A program made the translations under genes and the position numbers. Below are positions 26,790-35,007 of a stretch of DNA of 64,000 bases, piece after piece. The notes below the pieces were generated by a model, which was not told where the DNA came from, made no database searches, and saw nothing but the letters and a program-made list of their open reading frames with translations. Position 1 is the stretch's first letter. Each line of letters begins with the position of its first letter. Origin of the DNA: JAMDEO01 sp963775295 (GTDB lineage: Bacteria; Actinomycetota; Thermoleophilia; RBG-16-64-13); assembly GCA_963775295.1 (NCBI GenBank), contig CAVZIK010000006.1, forward strand, positions 62,001 to 126,000, written 5' to 3'.

Positions 26790-27896
26790 TTAGGAGTCAG
26801 GCCGGGCTGCGTTACGGCCACCGCGGCGCCTGTCCGCGACCCCGTGCGCAGTGCCCCTGTGGGGGGGTTGATGTTGTTCGCCGTATTCCTTGTAAGCAGA
26901 AACGATGTCCTGAACGAGCCTGTGCCGGACCACGTCCTGGCTGTCGAAGTAGACAAAGCGGATGTCCGCAACACTCGCCAGCACTTCCCTCACGTTCACA
27001 AGGCCGGAATGCTGGCCCCGCGGCAGATCGATCTGGGTGATGTCGCCGGTAACGACCATCTTCGCCCCAAACCCCAGGCGGGTGAGGAACATCTTCATCT
27101 GTTCGGGCGTGGTGTTCTGAGCCTCATCCAGGATTATGAGCGAGTCGTTGAGTGTCCGCCCTCTCATGTAAGCGAGCGGAGCCACCTCGATGGTGCCTCT
27201 CTGCAAGTGGTCGGTCAGACGGTCGGTGTCCATCATGTCGTACAAGGCATCGAAGAGCGGGCGCAGATATGGGTCGACCTTCTCCATGAGACCTCCCGGC
27301 AGAAAACCGAGCTTCTCCCCTGCTTCCACTGCCGGCCGAGTGAGAATGATCCGCGCGACGTCTCCGGACAGCAAGGCCGAGGTGGCCATCGCCATCGCCA
27401 GATACGTCTTCCCGGTGCCGGCAGGCCCAATGCCAAACGTGATGGTGTTGTTGCGGATGGCGTCGATGTAGGCCTTCTGGTTCACGGTCTTGGGCCTGAT
27501 CCGCCGTCCCCTATGTTCCAGAACGAGGTCTCCGACGATACCTTCGAGATCTCGAGCCCAATCGCGGCGTCCGGTGTTGAGCGACGCGGCAAGCTCAAGG
27601 GTGGCACGATCGAGGTCCTGACCGGCATCAAGTAGAGAGACAAGCTCCTCCACCAAAGCCTCTCCGCGTTCAACCTCCGCGGGGGTGCCCTCCAGCAAGA
27701 GGCGGTTCCCCCGGAGACTGATATCGCAAGAGAGCAGGTCTTCAAGGGCACGAAGATGAACGTCGTTCTCACCCACGAGCAACGCAGCCACCCGATTGTC
27801 GAGGTCGATCTGCCTACTGGAGCCCTGAGTGTTCAGACGGCCTCTCCCCCCGCAAACGTCCGCGATCTCCGCCGAGGTTCCTCGACCGCGCTTCAC
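26790..27896 (-). CDS. phoH: PhoH-family ATPase
   Basis: 368 residues. A short N-terminal KH-like region (DNRVAALLVGENDVHLRALE) is followed by the PhoH ATPase: Walker A GPAGTGKTYLA near 160 and Walker B LIILDEAQN. These proteins are linked to RNA metabolism with YbeY. The GTG at 27896 overlaps the yqeY stop as GTGA. The protein ends with a basic, Arg-rich tail of about 25 residues. Confidence 0.94.
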   Translation of the reverse strand: MKRGRGTSAEIADVCGGRGRLNTQGSSRQIDLDNRVAALLVGENDVHLRALEDLLSCDISLRGNRLLLEGTPAEVERGEALVEELVSLLDAGQDLDRATLELAASLNTGRRDWARDLEGIVGDLVLEHRGRRIRPKTVNQKAYIDAIRNNTITFGIGPAGTGKTYLAMAMATSALLSGDVARIILTRPAVEAGEKLGFLPGGLMEKVDPYLRPLFDALYDMMDTDRLTDHLQRGTIEVAPLAYMRGRTLNDSLIILDEAQNTTPEQMKMFLTRLGFGAKMVVTGDITQIDLPRGQHSGLVNVREVLASVADIRFVYFDSQDVVRHRLVQDIVSAYKEYGEQHQPPHRGTAHGVADRRRGGRNAARPDS

Positions 27897-28339
27897 GCGG
27901 TCAGACGCTCCTTGACCAGACGTGAAGCCAGCTTTCCATCCACTCGGACGCCGCCCTGCGCCATGACGGCGGCCATGACCTTGCCCATATCTCGCACGGA
28001 CGAAGCGCCGGTTTCGGAGACAACCTTGTCCACAAGCGCCGTCACCTGGGACTCGTCCATGAGCTTCGGCAGGAGATTCTCGATGATACGCGCAGCCACC
28101 TCTTCGTGGGAGGCCAGGTCTTCGCGCCCACCGGCCCGAAAAGCCTCGATGGACTCCTCCCGGCGTTTCAACTCGCGCCGCAGAACCGACTGTTCGGCGG
28201 CTTGGTCCAGTTCCTGGCGGGTCTGCTTGGCCTCTTTCTGCAATTCGTTCACGATCATGCGAAGAGCCGAGACCCGTTCTTTGTCGCCGGCCCTGAGCGC
28301 CGCCTTGACGGCTTCCTGGATGTCGGTAAGAACGCTCAC
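27893..28339 (-). CDS. yqeY: GatB/YqeY domain protein
   Basis: 148 residues with the family pattern (LTDIQEAVKAALRAGDKERVSALRM at the start, MGKVMAAVMAQGGVRVDGKLAS at the end). The domain binds tRNA in GatB, but the function of the free protein is not settled. It overlaps the HIT gene as ATGA and phoH as GTGA. Confidence 0.93.
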   Translation of the reverse strand: MSVLTDIQEAVKAALRAGDKERVSALRMIVNELQKEAKQTRQELDQAAEQSVLRRELKRREESIEAFRAGGREDLASHEEVAARIIENLLPKLMDESQVTALVDKVVSETGASSVRDMGKVMAAVMAQGGVRVDGKLASRLVKERLTA

Positions 28340-28677
28340 CGCATATCACCAAGCTTCTCTCCGCCGAGGATGTGGAAATGGAGGTGTTGCACTTCCTGGC
28401 CGCCATCGGCTCCGACGTTCACCACGGCGCGATATCCCGACTCAGAGATGCCAAGCAGCGCGGCGACACGGGCGATGAAGCTGAGAAGTGCCTGCCCCTC
28501 GCAATTCCTCCAACTATCGATGTCGTTCAAGGAAACGATGTGCTCGCGAGGGATCACCAACACATGCTGCGGAGCTTGCGGGTGGATATCGCGGAAAGCG
28601 AAGAATACGTCATCTTCCAGCACGACGTCGCTGGGAATGGCCCCACTGGAAATCCTACAGAAGATGCAGTCGTCCAT
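28336..28677 (-). CDS. HIT-family nucleotide-binding protein (HinT-like)
   Basis: 113 residues. The DCIFCRI N-terminus and the histidine triad HLHFHIL near 97-103 are intact. HinT-type proteins hydrolyse purine nucleoside phosphoramidates. The TATAAT at 28686-28691 lies 8 bases before the ATG, so its mRNA may be nearly leaderless and there is no ribosome binding site. Confidence 0.95.
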   Translation of the reverse strand: MDDCIFCRISSGAIPSDVVLEDDVFFAFRDIHPQAPQHVLVIPREHIVSLNDIDSWRNCEGQALLSFIARVAALLGISESGYRAVVNVGADGGQEVQHLHFHILGGEKLGDMR

Positions 28678-28685
28678 GGGATTTG

Positions 28686-28691
28686 ATTATA
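28686..28691 (-). promoter_or_regulatory. Probable leaderless promoter of the HIT operon
   Basis: A consensus TATAAT on the minus strand, immediately after the rsmE stop and only 8 bases before the HIT ATG. A start 6-7 bases downstream would leave a leader of 1-2 bases. Confidence 0.5.
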
Positions 28692-29471
28692 CTACCAATC
28701 CCCCATAGCAAGCCGCGTCACGGCCGCCGCCACGGGCCCGGCGGTCTCCGTGCGCAACACCCCCCGACCGAGCCTGGCAACCCGCGTCCCAGCCGCGCGG
28801 AAGGCCTCCATCTCAGCGGACGTCCAGCCGCTCTCAGGACCGATCCAAAGGGCTATCCGTGCCGCGTCGACTTCCGCAGAGACGACTTCCCACAACGTCG
28901 CCGGGACGCCCGGTTCCAGGACGACCGAAACGGTATGGTCTGCGGCCAGCCGCTCGAGACCCGCCTCGACCGTGGGTGCCGCCGCTACCCACGGAATCGC
29001 CGTCTGCTTGCTTTGCTTCGCAGCCTCGCGCGCGATCCGCCGCCACCGCGTCAAGGGACCAGCCTCATCCTTGGTCGAGTCCTTGCCCCGCGCCGTGGGG
29101 GAGCCTTCGCTACGTACTAACAAGAAGAAGCTCGCGCCCACCTCCGTGCCCTTCTCAACCACCAGATCCATCGCGGACGGCCGAGCAAAGGCTTGGGCTA
29201 TGCCCACTTCAACCCTGTATGACGCCCCGGCAGCGGCCGGTTCTATCTCGGCGGACAGCTGAACCCGCACCGGATCGATGGCGCAGGCGACGACTGCGGC
29301 ATAAACCCTGCCGGAGGAGGCTACGATCTCGCATTGATCCCCTTGCCGAAGGCGCAGGACGCGGGAGGCGTGATACGAATCATCGGGGTTGAGTTCCAAC
29401 TCGCTCACCCCGACCGGCTCGGCGTCGAGGAAGAAGCGGGGAGAAAAACCCGAGTGCCTTGGACCGCCCAC
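28692..29471 (-). CDS. rsmE: 16S rRNA m3U1498 methyltransferase
   Basis: 259 residues with the RsmE layout: an N-terminal PUA-like domain (SPRFFLDAEP, HASRVLRLRQGD) and a SPOUT methyltransferase domain (ALWIGPESGWTSAEMEAF, LGRGVLRTETA). It methylates U1498 of 16S rRNA. GTG is the best start I can see. It follows the ctpA stop by 14 bases. Confidence 0.94.
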   Translation of the reverse strand: MGGPRHSGFSPRFFLDAEPVGVSELELNPDDSYHASRVLRLRQGDQCEIVASSGRVYAAVVACAIDPVRVQLSAEIEPAAAGASYRVEVGIAQAFARPSAMDLVVEKGTEVGASFFLLVRSEGSPTARGKDSTKDEAGPLTRWRRIAREAAKQSKQTAIPWVAAAPTVEAGLERLAADHTVSVVLEPGVPATLWEVVSAEVDAARIALWIGPESGWTSAEMEAFRAAGTRVARLGRGVLRTETAGPVAAAVTRLAMGDW

Positions 29472-29485
29472 CGTCGTGGCCGGCC

Positions 29486-30832
29486 TTAGTTTGAAGCCTT
29501 GGTGCCGCCGATTAGCCCCAATGCCGCCTGTACCGTTTCGTCCACGTTGGGGGTGTTCGGATTGTCCGGCGCCACCACATCGGGGGCAATGCCCTTCTTA
29601 TTGATGTCGCGACCTTTGGGCGTGAGATAGACGGCCGTGGTGACCTTGAGGGCTCCGCCGTTACTAAGTGGCTCGAGGCTTTGCACCAAGCCCTTGCCAA
29701 AGGTCGTCTCTCCCACCAGGGTGGCTCGTTTGTCGTCCTGCAGAGCCCCCGAGACGATCTCCGACGCGCTCGCCGTGTACGGATCGGTGAGAACATACAG
29801 CGGCACGTTGGCGTACGCCCCACCGGTGGCGTCGTAGACCTGTTCAGGAGAATGGAGACCCTTCGTGCTGACTATCTCCCCACTGGGAATGAAGATGCTG
29901 GCAACGTCGATCGCCTCGTTCAACAGGCCGCCGCCGTTGCTGCGCAGGTCGAGGATGATGGCGTCGACCTTGTCGGTGTCTACCGCCTTGCGAACTTCCT
30001 CCCTAAGGGCTTTGGAAGAGCCGTCGGAAAACGTGAAGAAGCTGATGAGTGCAACCTTCTTGCTTCCCACCGTCAGCATCTTGCTTTCCGTCACCGGTAT
30101 TGCGATGGCTTTTCTAACGAGGGTGTAGTCGGTGGTCACGCCGCCTGGAGGGAGCTGCGAGGAATCCGCGGTGGTATCGAGGGCCTCGGTCGTGCTGGTC
30201 GTCGACGTGCTGGTGTTTCCTCCGGCGGCGCCGCTCGAGGAGCCGGTGGTCGTGGTAGTGGTTTCAACGAACGGAGGGCGATACAGTTTCAGAACCACCT
30301 GGGAGCCCTCGGCCCCTTTGATCTTCCCAACCACCTCGTCAAGATTCAATCCATCGGTGGTCACACCGTCCACCCCGATAATGACGTCCCCCGACTTTAT
30401 CCCTGCGAGGTCCGCGGGACTCCCTTTGAACGTACTCACGATGGTGACAAGACGGTTCTTCATCTCCACCGTCATGCCCACGCCGGTATAGGAGCCAGAG
30501 GTTTCCTCCTTGAAGCTCGCGTACTCCGTTGGGTCGAAATACACAGTGTACGGATCGCTCAGGCCCGCAACCATGCCGTTGATAGCGTCCGTCTTCAGCA
30601 CGGTTGGATCCACCTGTATGTAGTATGTGGATTCCAGCTTGTTCAGTATCTCTTGCTGCAGTTGGCTGTCGGCGGTGCCTGCGCCCGTGCCCGTCCAACT
30701 GGCAGGAAGGGTGCTCCTAAGCGCGCTCTCCACGCGAGGCTCGAGGCCTAGGATCATGCCGCCGAAGATCAGAATCAGGGCCGCCACGAAGCCGGCCAAG
30801 ACGAGTAGGGGTACCTTTGTGCTGTTTCGCAT
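29486..30832 (-). CDS. ctpA: C-terminal processing peptidase (S41) with a Thr/Ser-rich insertion
   Basis: 448 residues. An N-terminal signal/anchor (LLVLAGFVAALILIFGGMI), a PDZ domain (about 105-185) and the S41 protease domain follow. The catalytic serine is in YTASASEIV near 356 and the lysine in TFGKGLV near 380. Between the PDZ and the protease domain is a run of Thr, Ser and Gly (about 195-235), longer than usual. The ATG at 30832 has GAGGAGAG nine bases upstream; a TTG three codons earlier touches the site. It lies downstream of the M23 gene and ftsEX. Confidence 0.93.
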   Translation of the reverse strand: MRNSTKVPLLVLAGFVAALILIFGGMILGLEPRVESALRSTLPASWTGTGAGTADSQLQQEILNKLESTYYIQVDPTVLKTDAINGMVAGLSDPYTVYFDPTEYASFKEETSGSYTGVGMTVEMKNRLVTIVSTFKGSPADLAGIKSGDVIIGVDGVTTDGLNLDEVVGKIKGAEGSQVVLKLYRPPFVETTTTTTGSSSGAAGGNTSTSTTSTTEALDTTADSSQLPPGGVTTDYTLVRKAIAIPVTESKMLTVGSKKVALISFFTFSDGSSKALREEVRKAVDTDKVDAIILDLRSNGGGLLNEAIDVASIFIPSGEIVSTKGLHSPEQVYDATGGAYANVPLYVLTDPYTASASEIVSGALQDDKRATLVGETTFGKGLVQSLEPLSNGGALKVTTAVYLTPKGRDINKKGIAPDVVAPDNPNTPNVDETVQAALGLIGGTKASN

Positions 30833-30879
30833 CTGCTTCAACTCTCCTCTAGAGCGACTCCGGCACCGTGGACCGGGGG

Positions 30880-32154
30880 TCAGAGATAACCGAGTGGATT
30901 GACCGGGCTACCGTTCACACGCACTTCGAAGTGCAGGTGAGGCCCCGTGGAGTACCCCGTGCTGCCAACCTTGCCGATGACTTGGCCACGCTTCACCTTC
31001 TGACCCACTTTCACGAGTATCTGCGACTGATGAGCATACAGCGTGGCGAGACCGCCGCCGTGGTCGACTATCACGCACTTACCGTACCCACCCCGCCAGT
31101 CGGCGTACACCACCGTGCCGTTTGCTGCCGCATGAATAGACTCGCCCATCCCGGCGTGCAGGTCTACACCCGTGTGCATCTTCATGACGTGGAATATCGG
31201 ATGCATCCGCATGCCGAAGGGAGACGTGACCGCGCCGTCGACCGGCCAGGCGATAATACCCTTGCCCGCGGTGGGATGACCGACGCTCGCGGTGCGCAGA
31301 AGTGCGGTGATGTGGTCCGACTCGGTCAGCAGGTTATCTTCCTGTTTATTCCACGCGGCCTGGTTCTTCTCGGCCGCCGTGACCACCTTCTCCTTGGTCT
31401 TGCGAGCGCTCTCCAGACCGGCGAGCGCGGACTTCCTCTCGTCGGCCTTCGCCTGAAGATCCTTGGTGACCCTTGTCTGCCGCTGCTCGACCGAAGCCAC
31501 CTGCGCCTTCCGCTGCTCGAGCGCTTCCTTCTGGGCGACGACCTTGGCCTTGAGATCCTGTATCTGGGAAAGAATGCTCTTGTCCTGGTTGACAACAGCC
31601 GAGAGCATGTCGATGCGGCTCACCATCTGCGACAGGGACCCCGGTTCCAGGAGAACGGCCATGTAGGCCAACCTTCCCCCGGACTTGTATACGTGGGCAA
31701 GCCGGTCGTCAAAGACGCCTTGCTGCGTCTGCAGATCCGTCTCCGTCTGACTGAGCTGGGCCTGCGTACGGGTGAGGTCCTTGTTCAACTTGTCTAGTTG
31801 CGCGCGGACGCCGGCAAGCTGATCGGCCGCCGAGTTCCATGCGGTCGTGGCGATCCGAACCTCTTTCTCCAGACCGTCGATGTTCTCGTCCAGGGCGGCG
31901 ATGTCGCCAAGGGCGGCCTTCTTGGCCACCTCCGCCGTGGCGATCTTGGCGCGCACTTTCTGGAGTTGGACTCGGGTGTCCTCGAGCTTCTGGTTCAGCT
32001 CGCTGGATGTCGCCGCCTGAGCGGCGCCTTGATTGAGAGGACCTGCCGGGAGGAGCAAGATCGCGGCGACCAGGAAGACGATTGCCAACCCGGCCGCCAC
32101 GATTGCTCCAGGCGAACCAAAGAAACTATGGGCGCGATCTCTCATTGCAGCCAC
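30880..32154 (-). CDS. Murein hydrolase activator (coiled coil + M23 peptidase, EnvC-like)
   Basis: 424 residues. An N-terminal membrane anchor (AIVAAGLAIVFLVAAILLL), a long coiled coil (about 45-270) and a C-terminal M23 domain with MHTGVDLHA and HLHFEVRV zinc ligands, so the peptidase may be active. It directly follows ftsX. FtsEX normally switches on such a coiled-coil hydrolase at the septum, and this is the likely partner. The start at 32154 (GTG) or 32145 (ATG) is uncertain. Confidence 0.92.
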   Translation of the reverse strand: MAAMRDRAHSFFGSPGAIVAAGLAIVFLVAAILLLPAGPLNQGAAQAATSSELNQKLEDTRVQLQKVRAKIATAEVAKKAALGDIAALDENIDGLEKEVRIATTAWNSAADQLAGVRAQLDKLNKDLTRTQAQLSQTETDLQTQQGVFDDRLAHVYKSGGRLAYMAVLLEPGSLSQMVSRIDMLSAVVNQDKSILSQIQDLKAKVVAQKEALEQRKAQVASVEQRQTRVTKDLQAKADERKSALAGLESARKTKEKVVTAAEKNQAAWNKQEDNLLTESDHITALLRTASVGHPTAGKGIIAWPVDGAVTSPFGMRMHPIFHVMKMHTGVDLHAGMGESIHAAANGTVVYADWRGGYGKCVIVDHGGGLATLYAHQSQILVKVGQKVKRGQVIGKVGSTGYSTGPHLHFEVRVNGSPVNPLGYL

Positions 32155-32186
32155 GGGACAAGCCCCCAGGCAGGATGGACCCGCTT

Positions 32187-33071
32187 TCAGACTTTCAGGA
32201 AACGCCGCAGTCCGATGCCCGAACCGACCGCGCCGATGACTACGCCGACAGCCAGCAAGATGATCGTGACCATTATGTACGGAACGGCATCCAAGGGGAC
32301 AGCCATGAACGGCAGCCCACCCCTGATCTTTCCGATCAGGAAGCTGTTGAGGACGAGCACCACCACCGCGGCGGCCGCGGCCCCAACAAACCCCACAAAC
32401 ACACCCTCGATTAGGAACGGCCAGCGGATGAACCAGTTGGTGGCTCCCACCAGTTTCATGATCTCCACTTCCCGCTTGCGGGCGAAGATGGACAGACGGA
32501 TGGTGTTTGAGATAAGCAGGATGGCCACGATGCCCAGCAGGCCGATAAAGATGAGCAGGAAGTTCCTGGCCTGCGACGTGACGCTGAAGATCTTGTCTGC
32601 GATCTCCTTGCCATAGTTAACCTCGTCCACGATGGGATTGCCATCGAAACGCGCCGCCACAGCGCCCACGGTCTGCGGATCCTTGAGCGAGATCTCGAAT
32701 GAGCCGGGCAGCGGGTTACCGGTGAGTCCCTTCAGGATGTCGGGGTCGTCCTTGAAGTCATCTTTAAGACGCTGCAAGGCTTCGTCCTTGCTGACGAAGA
32801 CCGAGCTCTTCACTTCCGACCAGGTCATGATCTTGGTCTGCATGGCCTCTATGTCGGCCGCCGTGGGATCGGGGTCGGTCTTGAGATAGACCGTGATCTC
32901 CACCTTCTGTTCCACTTCCTTGAGAAGGGCGTCGGTGGTGTAGACGAAGACAAGGACGCCGCCCAAGACCAAGATGGACAAAAACACCGTCACGAGGGCG
33001 GCAATGGTCATGAAATAATTGCGCCTCAGAGACGCGAACGCCTCCTTGAGGAAGAAGCTAATCCTCCCCAT
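32187..33071 (-). CDS. ftsX: Cell-division ABC transporter permease FtsX
   Basis: 294 residues: one TM near the N-terminus (TIAALVTVFLSILVLGGVLV), an extracellular loop of about 110 residues, and three C-terminal TMs. Couples FtsE ATP hydrolysis to septal murein hydrolase activation. The ATG at 33071 follows GAGG and overlaps the ftsE end by 14 bases; an upstream TTG at 33098 is less likely. Confidence 0.95.
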   Translation of the reverse strand: MGRISFFLKEAFASLRRNYFMTIAALVTVFLSILVLGGVLVFVYTTDALLKEVEQKVEITVYLKTDPDPTAADIEAMQTKIMTWSEVKSSVFVSKDEALQRLKDDFKDDPDILKGLTGNPLPGSFEISLKDPQTVGAVAARFDGNPIVDEVNYGKEIADKIFSVTSQARNFLLIFIGLLGIVAILLISNTIRLSIFARKREVEIMKLVGATNWFIRWPFLIEGVFVGFVGAAAAAVVVLVLNSFLIGKIRGGLPFMAVPLDAVPYIMVTIILLAVGVVIGAVGSGIGLRRFLKV

Positions 33072-33741
33072 AGCCGCCTCGTTTCTGGTCGCGGACAACC
33101 TTGCCCGCGTCGAGCGCGATCACGCGCCGGCGCATGCGGTCAACCATCTCTCTGTCGTGAGTGGCCATGAGGACGGTTGTGCCTGTCTTGTTGATGCGGT
33201 AGAGCAGCTGCATGATACCCATGGAAGTCTCGGGATCGAGGTTCCCGGTGGGCTCGTCGGCGATAAGGAGCGGCGGGTGATTGACGAACGCCCGCGCGAT
33301 CGACACCCGTTGCTGCTCTCCACCCGAAAGCTCGTTGGGATAGCTGCTCGCCTTGTGCCCCAGTCCCACCAGCGAAAGGATCTCCGCAGCCTTCTTCTTC
33401 GAAGCACCCGTCGCCTGTCCGGTCACCACGAGCGCGTACAGGACATTGTCGAACGCGGTCTTGTTGGTGAGCAACTTGAAGTCCTGGAACACGCAACCGA
33501 TGTTGCGACGCAGATATGGAACCTTCCACTTGCGCAGAGTCGCCAGATCTCGCCCGCCAACTGCTAAGCGACCCCGGTCCGGCTCCAATTCTTTGATGAG
33601 TAGGCGGATGAACGTCGATTTTCCCGAACCGGACGGCCCCACCAGGAAGACAAATTCGCCCTTCTCTATGTGAAGGCTGACCTTCTCGAGACCTACTGTA
33701 CTGGGAGGGTAGATCTTGGTTACATCTTCAAACCTGATCAC
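33058..33741 (-). CDS. ftsE: Cell-division ABC transporter ATPase FtsE
   Basis: 227 residues. Walker A GPSGSGKSTF near 35-44, signature LSGGEQQRVSIA near 140, Walker B LLIADEPTGNLD, and the H-loop THD. The start is GTG. Overlaps ftsX, as usual. It follows prfB by 85 bases in the same direction, a common order (prfB-ftsE-ftsX). Confidence 0.97.
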   Translation of the reverse strand: MIRFEDVTKIYPPSTVGLEKVSLHIEKGEFVFLVGPSGSGKSTFIRLLIKELEPDRGRLAVGGRDLATLRKWKVPYLRRNIGCVFQDFKLLTNKTAFDNVLYALVVTGQATGASKKKAAEILSLVGLGHKASSYPNELSGGEQQRVSIARAFVNHPPLLIADEPTGNLDPETSMGIMQLLYRINKTGTTVLMATHDREMVDRMRRRVIALDAGKVVRDQKRGGYGED

Positions 33742-33826
33742 GTGCTACCTGTTACCTCCGTATTCGGGTATCTGGCAAGTATTCTCCGGAGTGCGACGAA
33801 AGCCTCCCGCGTGGTCGCCGACTGCT

Positions 33827-34988
33827 TCAGCCCCCGAGCTTGCCAACAGACCGCTGCCAGACATACGCTCGAATGAACTCATCGATCGCACCGTCGAGCA
33901 CGGCTTCGACATTGCCCTTCTCGTAGTTGGTCCGATGGTCCTTCACCAGAGTGTAAGGCGCGAGAACGTACGAACGGATCTGGCTCCCCCAGGCGATTTC
34001 CTTCTGTTCGCCCTTCTCGCGCGCCATCTCCTGCTCACGCTTTTCGTGCTCGAGCAAGACCAGCTTGCCCCGCAACATCCGCATCGCCGTTTCGCGATTC
34101 TGAAGCTGAGAGCGCTCGTTCTGACATTGCACGACCGTCTTGGTCGGGACGTGCGTAATGCGGACCGCCGAGTCCGTCTTGTTGACGTGCTGCCCGCCGG
34201 CTCCCGATGACCGGTACGTCTCGATCCGCAGGTCTTTCTCGTCTATGTCCAGTGCAACCTCTCCCTCGACCACGGGGGTGATGTCCACGGAAGCAAACGA
34301 CGTGTGCCGTCTGCTGGCCGAATCGAATGGGGATATACGAACCAGGCGGTGGACCCCACGCTCAGCGGAGAGCAATCCATAAGCGTTCTCTCCGTGTACG
34401 GTAAACGTCGCGCTCTTGATACCGGCTTCATCCCCTTCCGAAGCCTCATTCAACTCTGTCGGGAAGCCCCTTCTCTGCGCCCAGCGAAGGTACATCCGAA
34501 GTAGCATCTCAGCCCAGTCTTGGCTCTCCGTCCCCCCGGCTCCGGGGTGGATGCTGACGATAGCATCGCCTCCATCGAACTCGCCGGTGAAGAGACGCTG
34601 TTCTTCGAGCCGCTCGACGTTAGACCCAGTGTCGGCGACTAGTCGTTCCAACTCTTCGACCAACTCGTCGGGAACGTCATCATTGCCCGTTTCCTCCGCG
34701 GCCATTTCGAGCAGGGCCTCCAAGTCGTCCACCTGTCCGGCAAGACGCGTGTAGTCCTCCAGTTTGCTCTTGAGGCGACTGTAGCGAGTGCTCAACGACT
34801 GCGCTTGAGCCTGATCATCCCAGAAGTTGGGGGCGCGCATGGTCTCCTCGATGGAGGCGATGTCGCGACGGACTGCATCGGGGTCAAAGATAGTCCCTTG
34901 CCCACAGGAGCTTCTCGCGAAAGATCGCCAGCTGTTCCCGAAACTCGGCAAGGGACGGCGTTTGTCTATCTGTCTTTTCTACCATCAT
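33827..34988 (-). CDS. prfB: Peptide chain release factor 2 with programmed +1 frameshift
   Basis: Recognises UGA and UAA. The frame-0 start (ATG at 34988 or 34985) reads 33-34 codons to CTT TGA C at 34889-34883, and a +1 shift leads into the 352-residue main frame (DPDAVRRDI...). An SD-like AGGGAC stands just before the shift. In total about 385 residues. The release motifs are SPF near residue 220 and GGQ near 265. The shift lets RF2 autoregulate: when RF2 is scarce, the UGA is read slowly and frameshifting rises. A start at 34951 in the second frame would skip this. Confidence 0.96.
34883..34898 (-). other. Programmed +1 frameshift site of prfB
   Basis: On the minus strand AGGGACTATCTTTGAC: an SD-like element, CTT, the in-frame TGA, then C. 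It matches the classic RF2 site (AGGGGGTATCTTTGAC) at almost every position. Confidence 0.95.
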
Positions 34989-35007
34989 CTACCCACGGAA
35001 GTATAGC

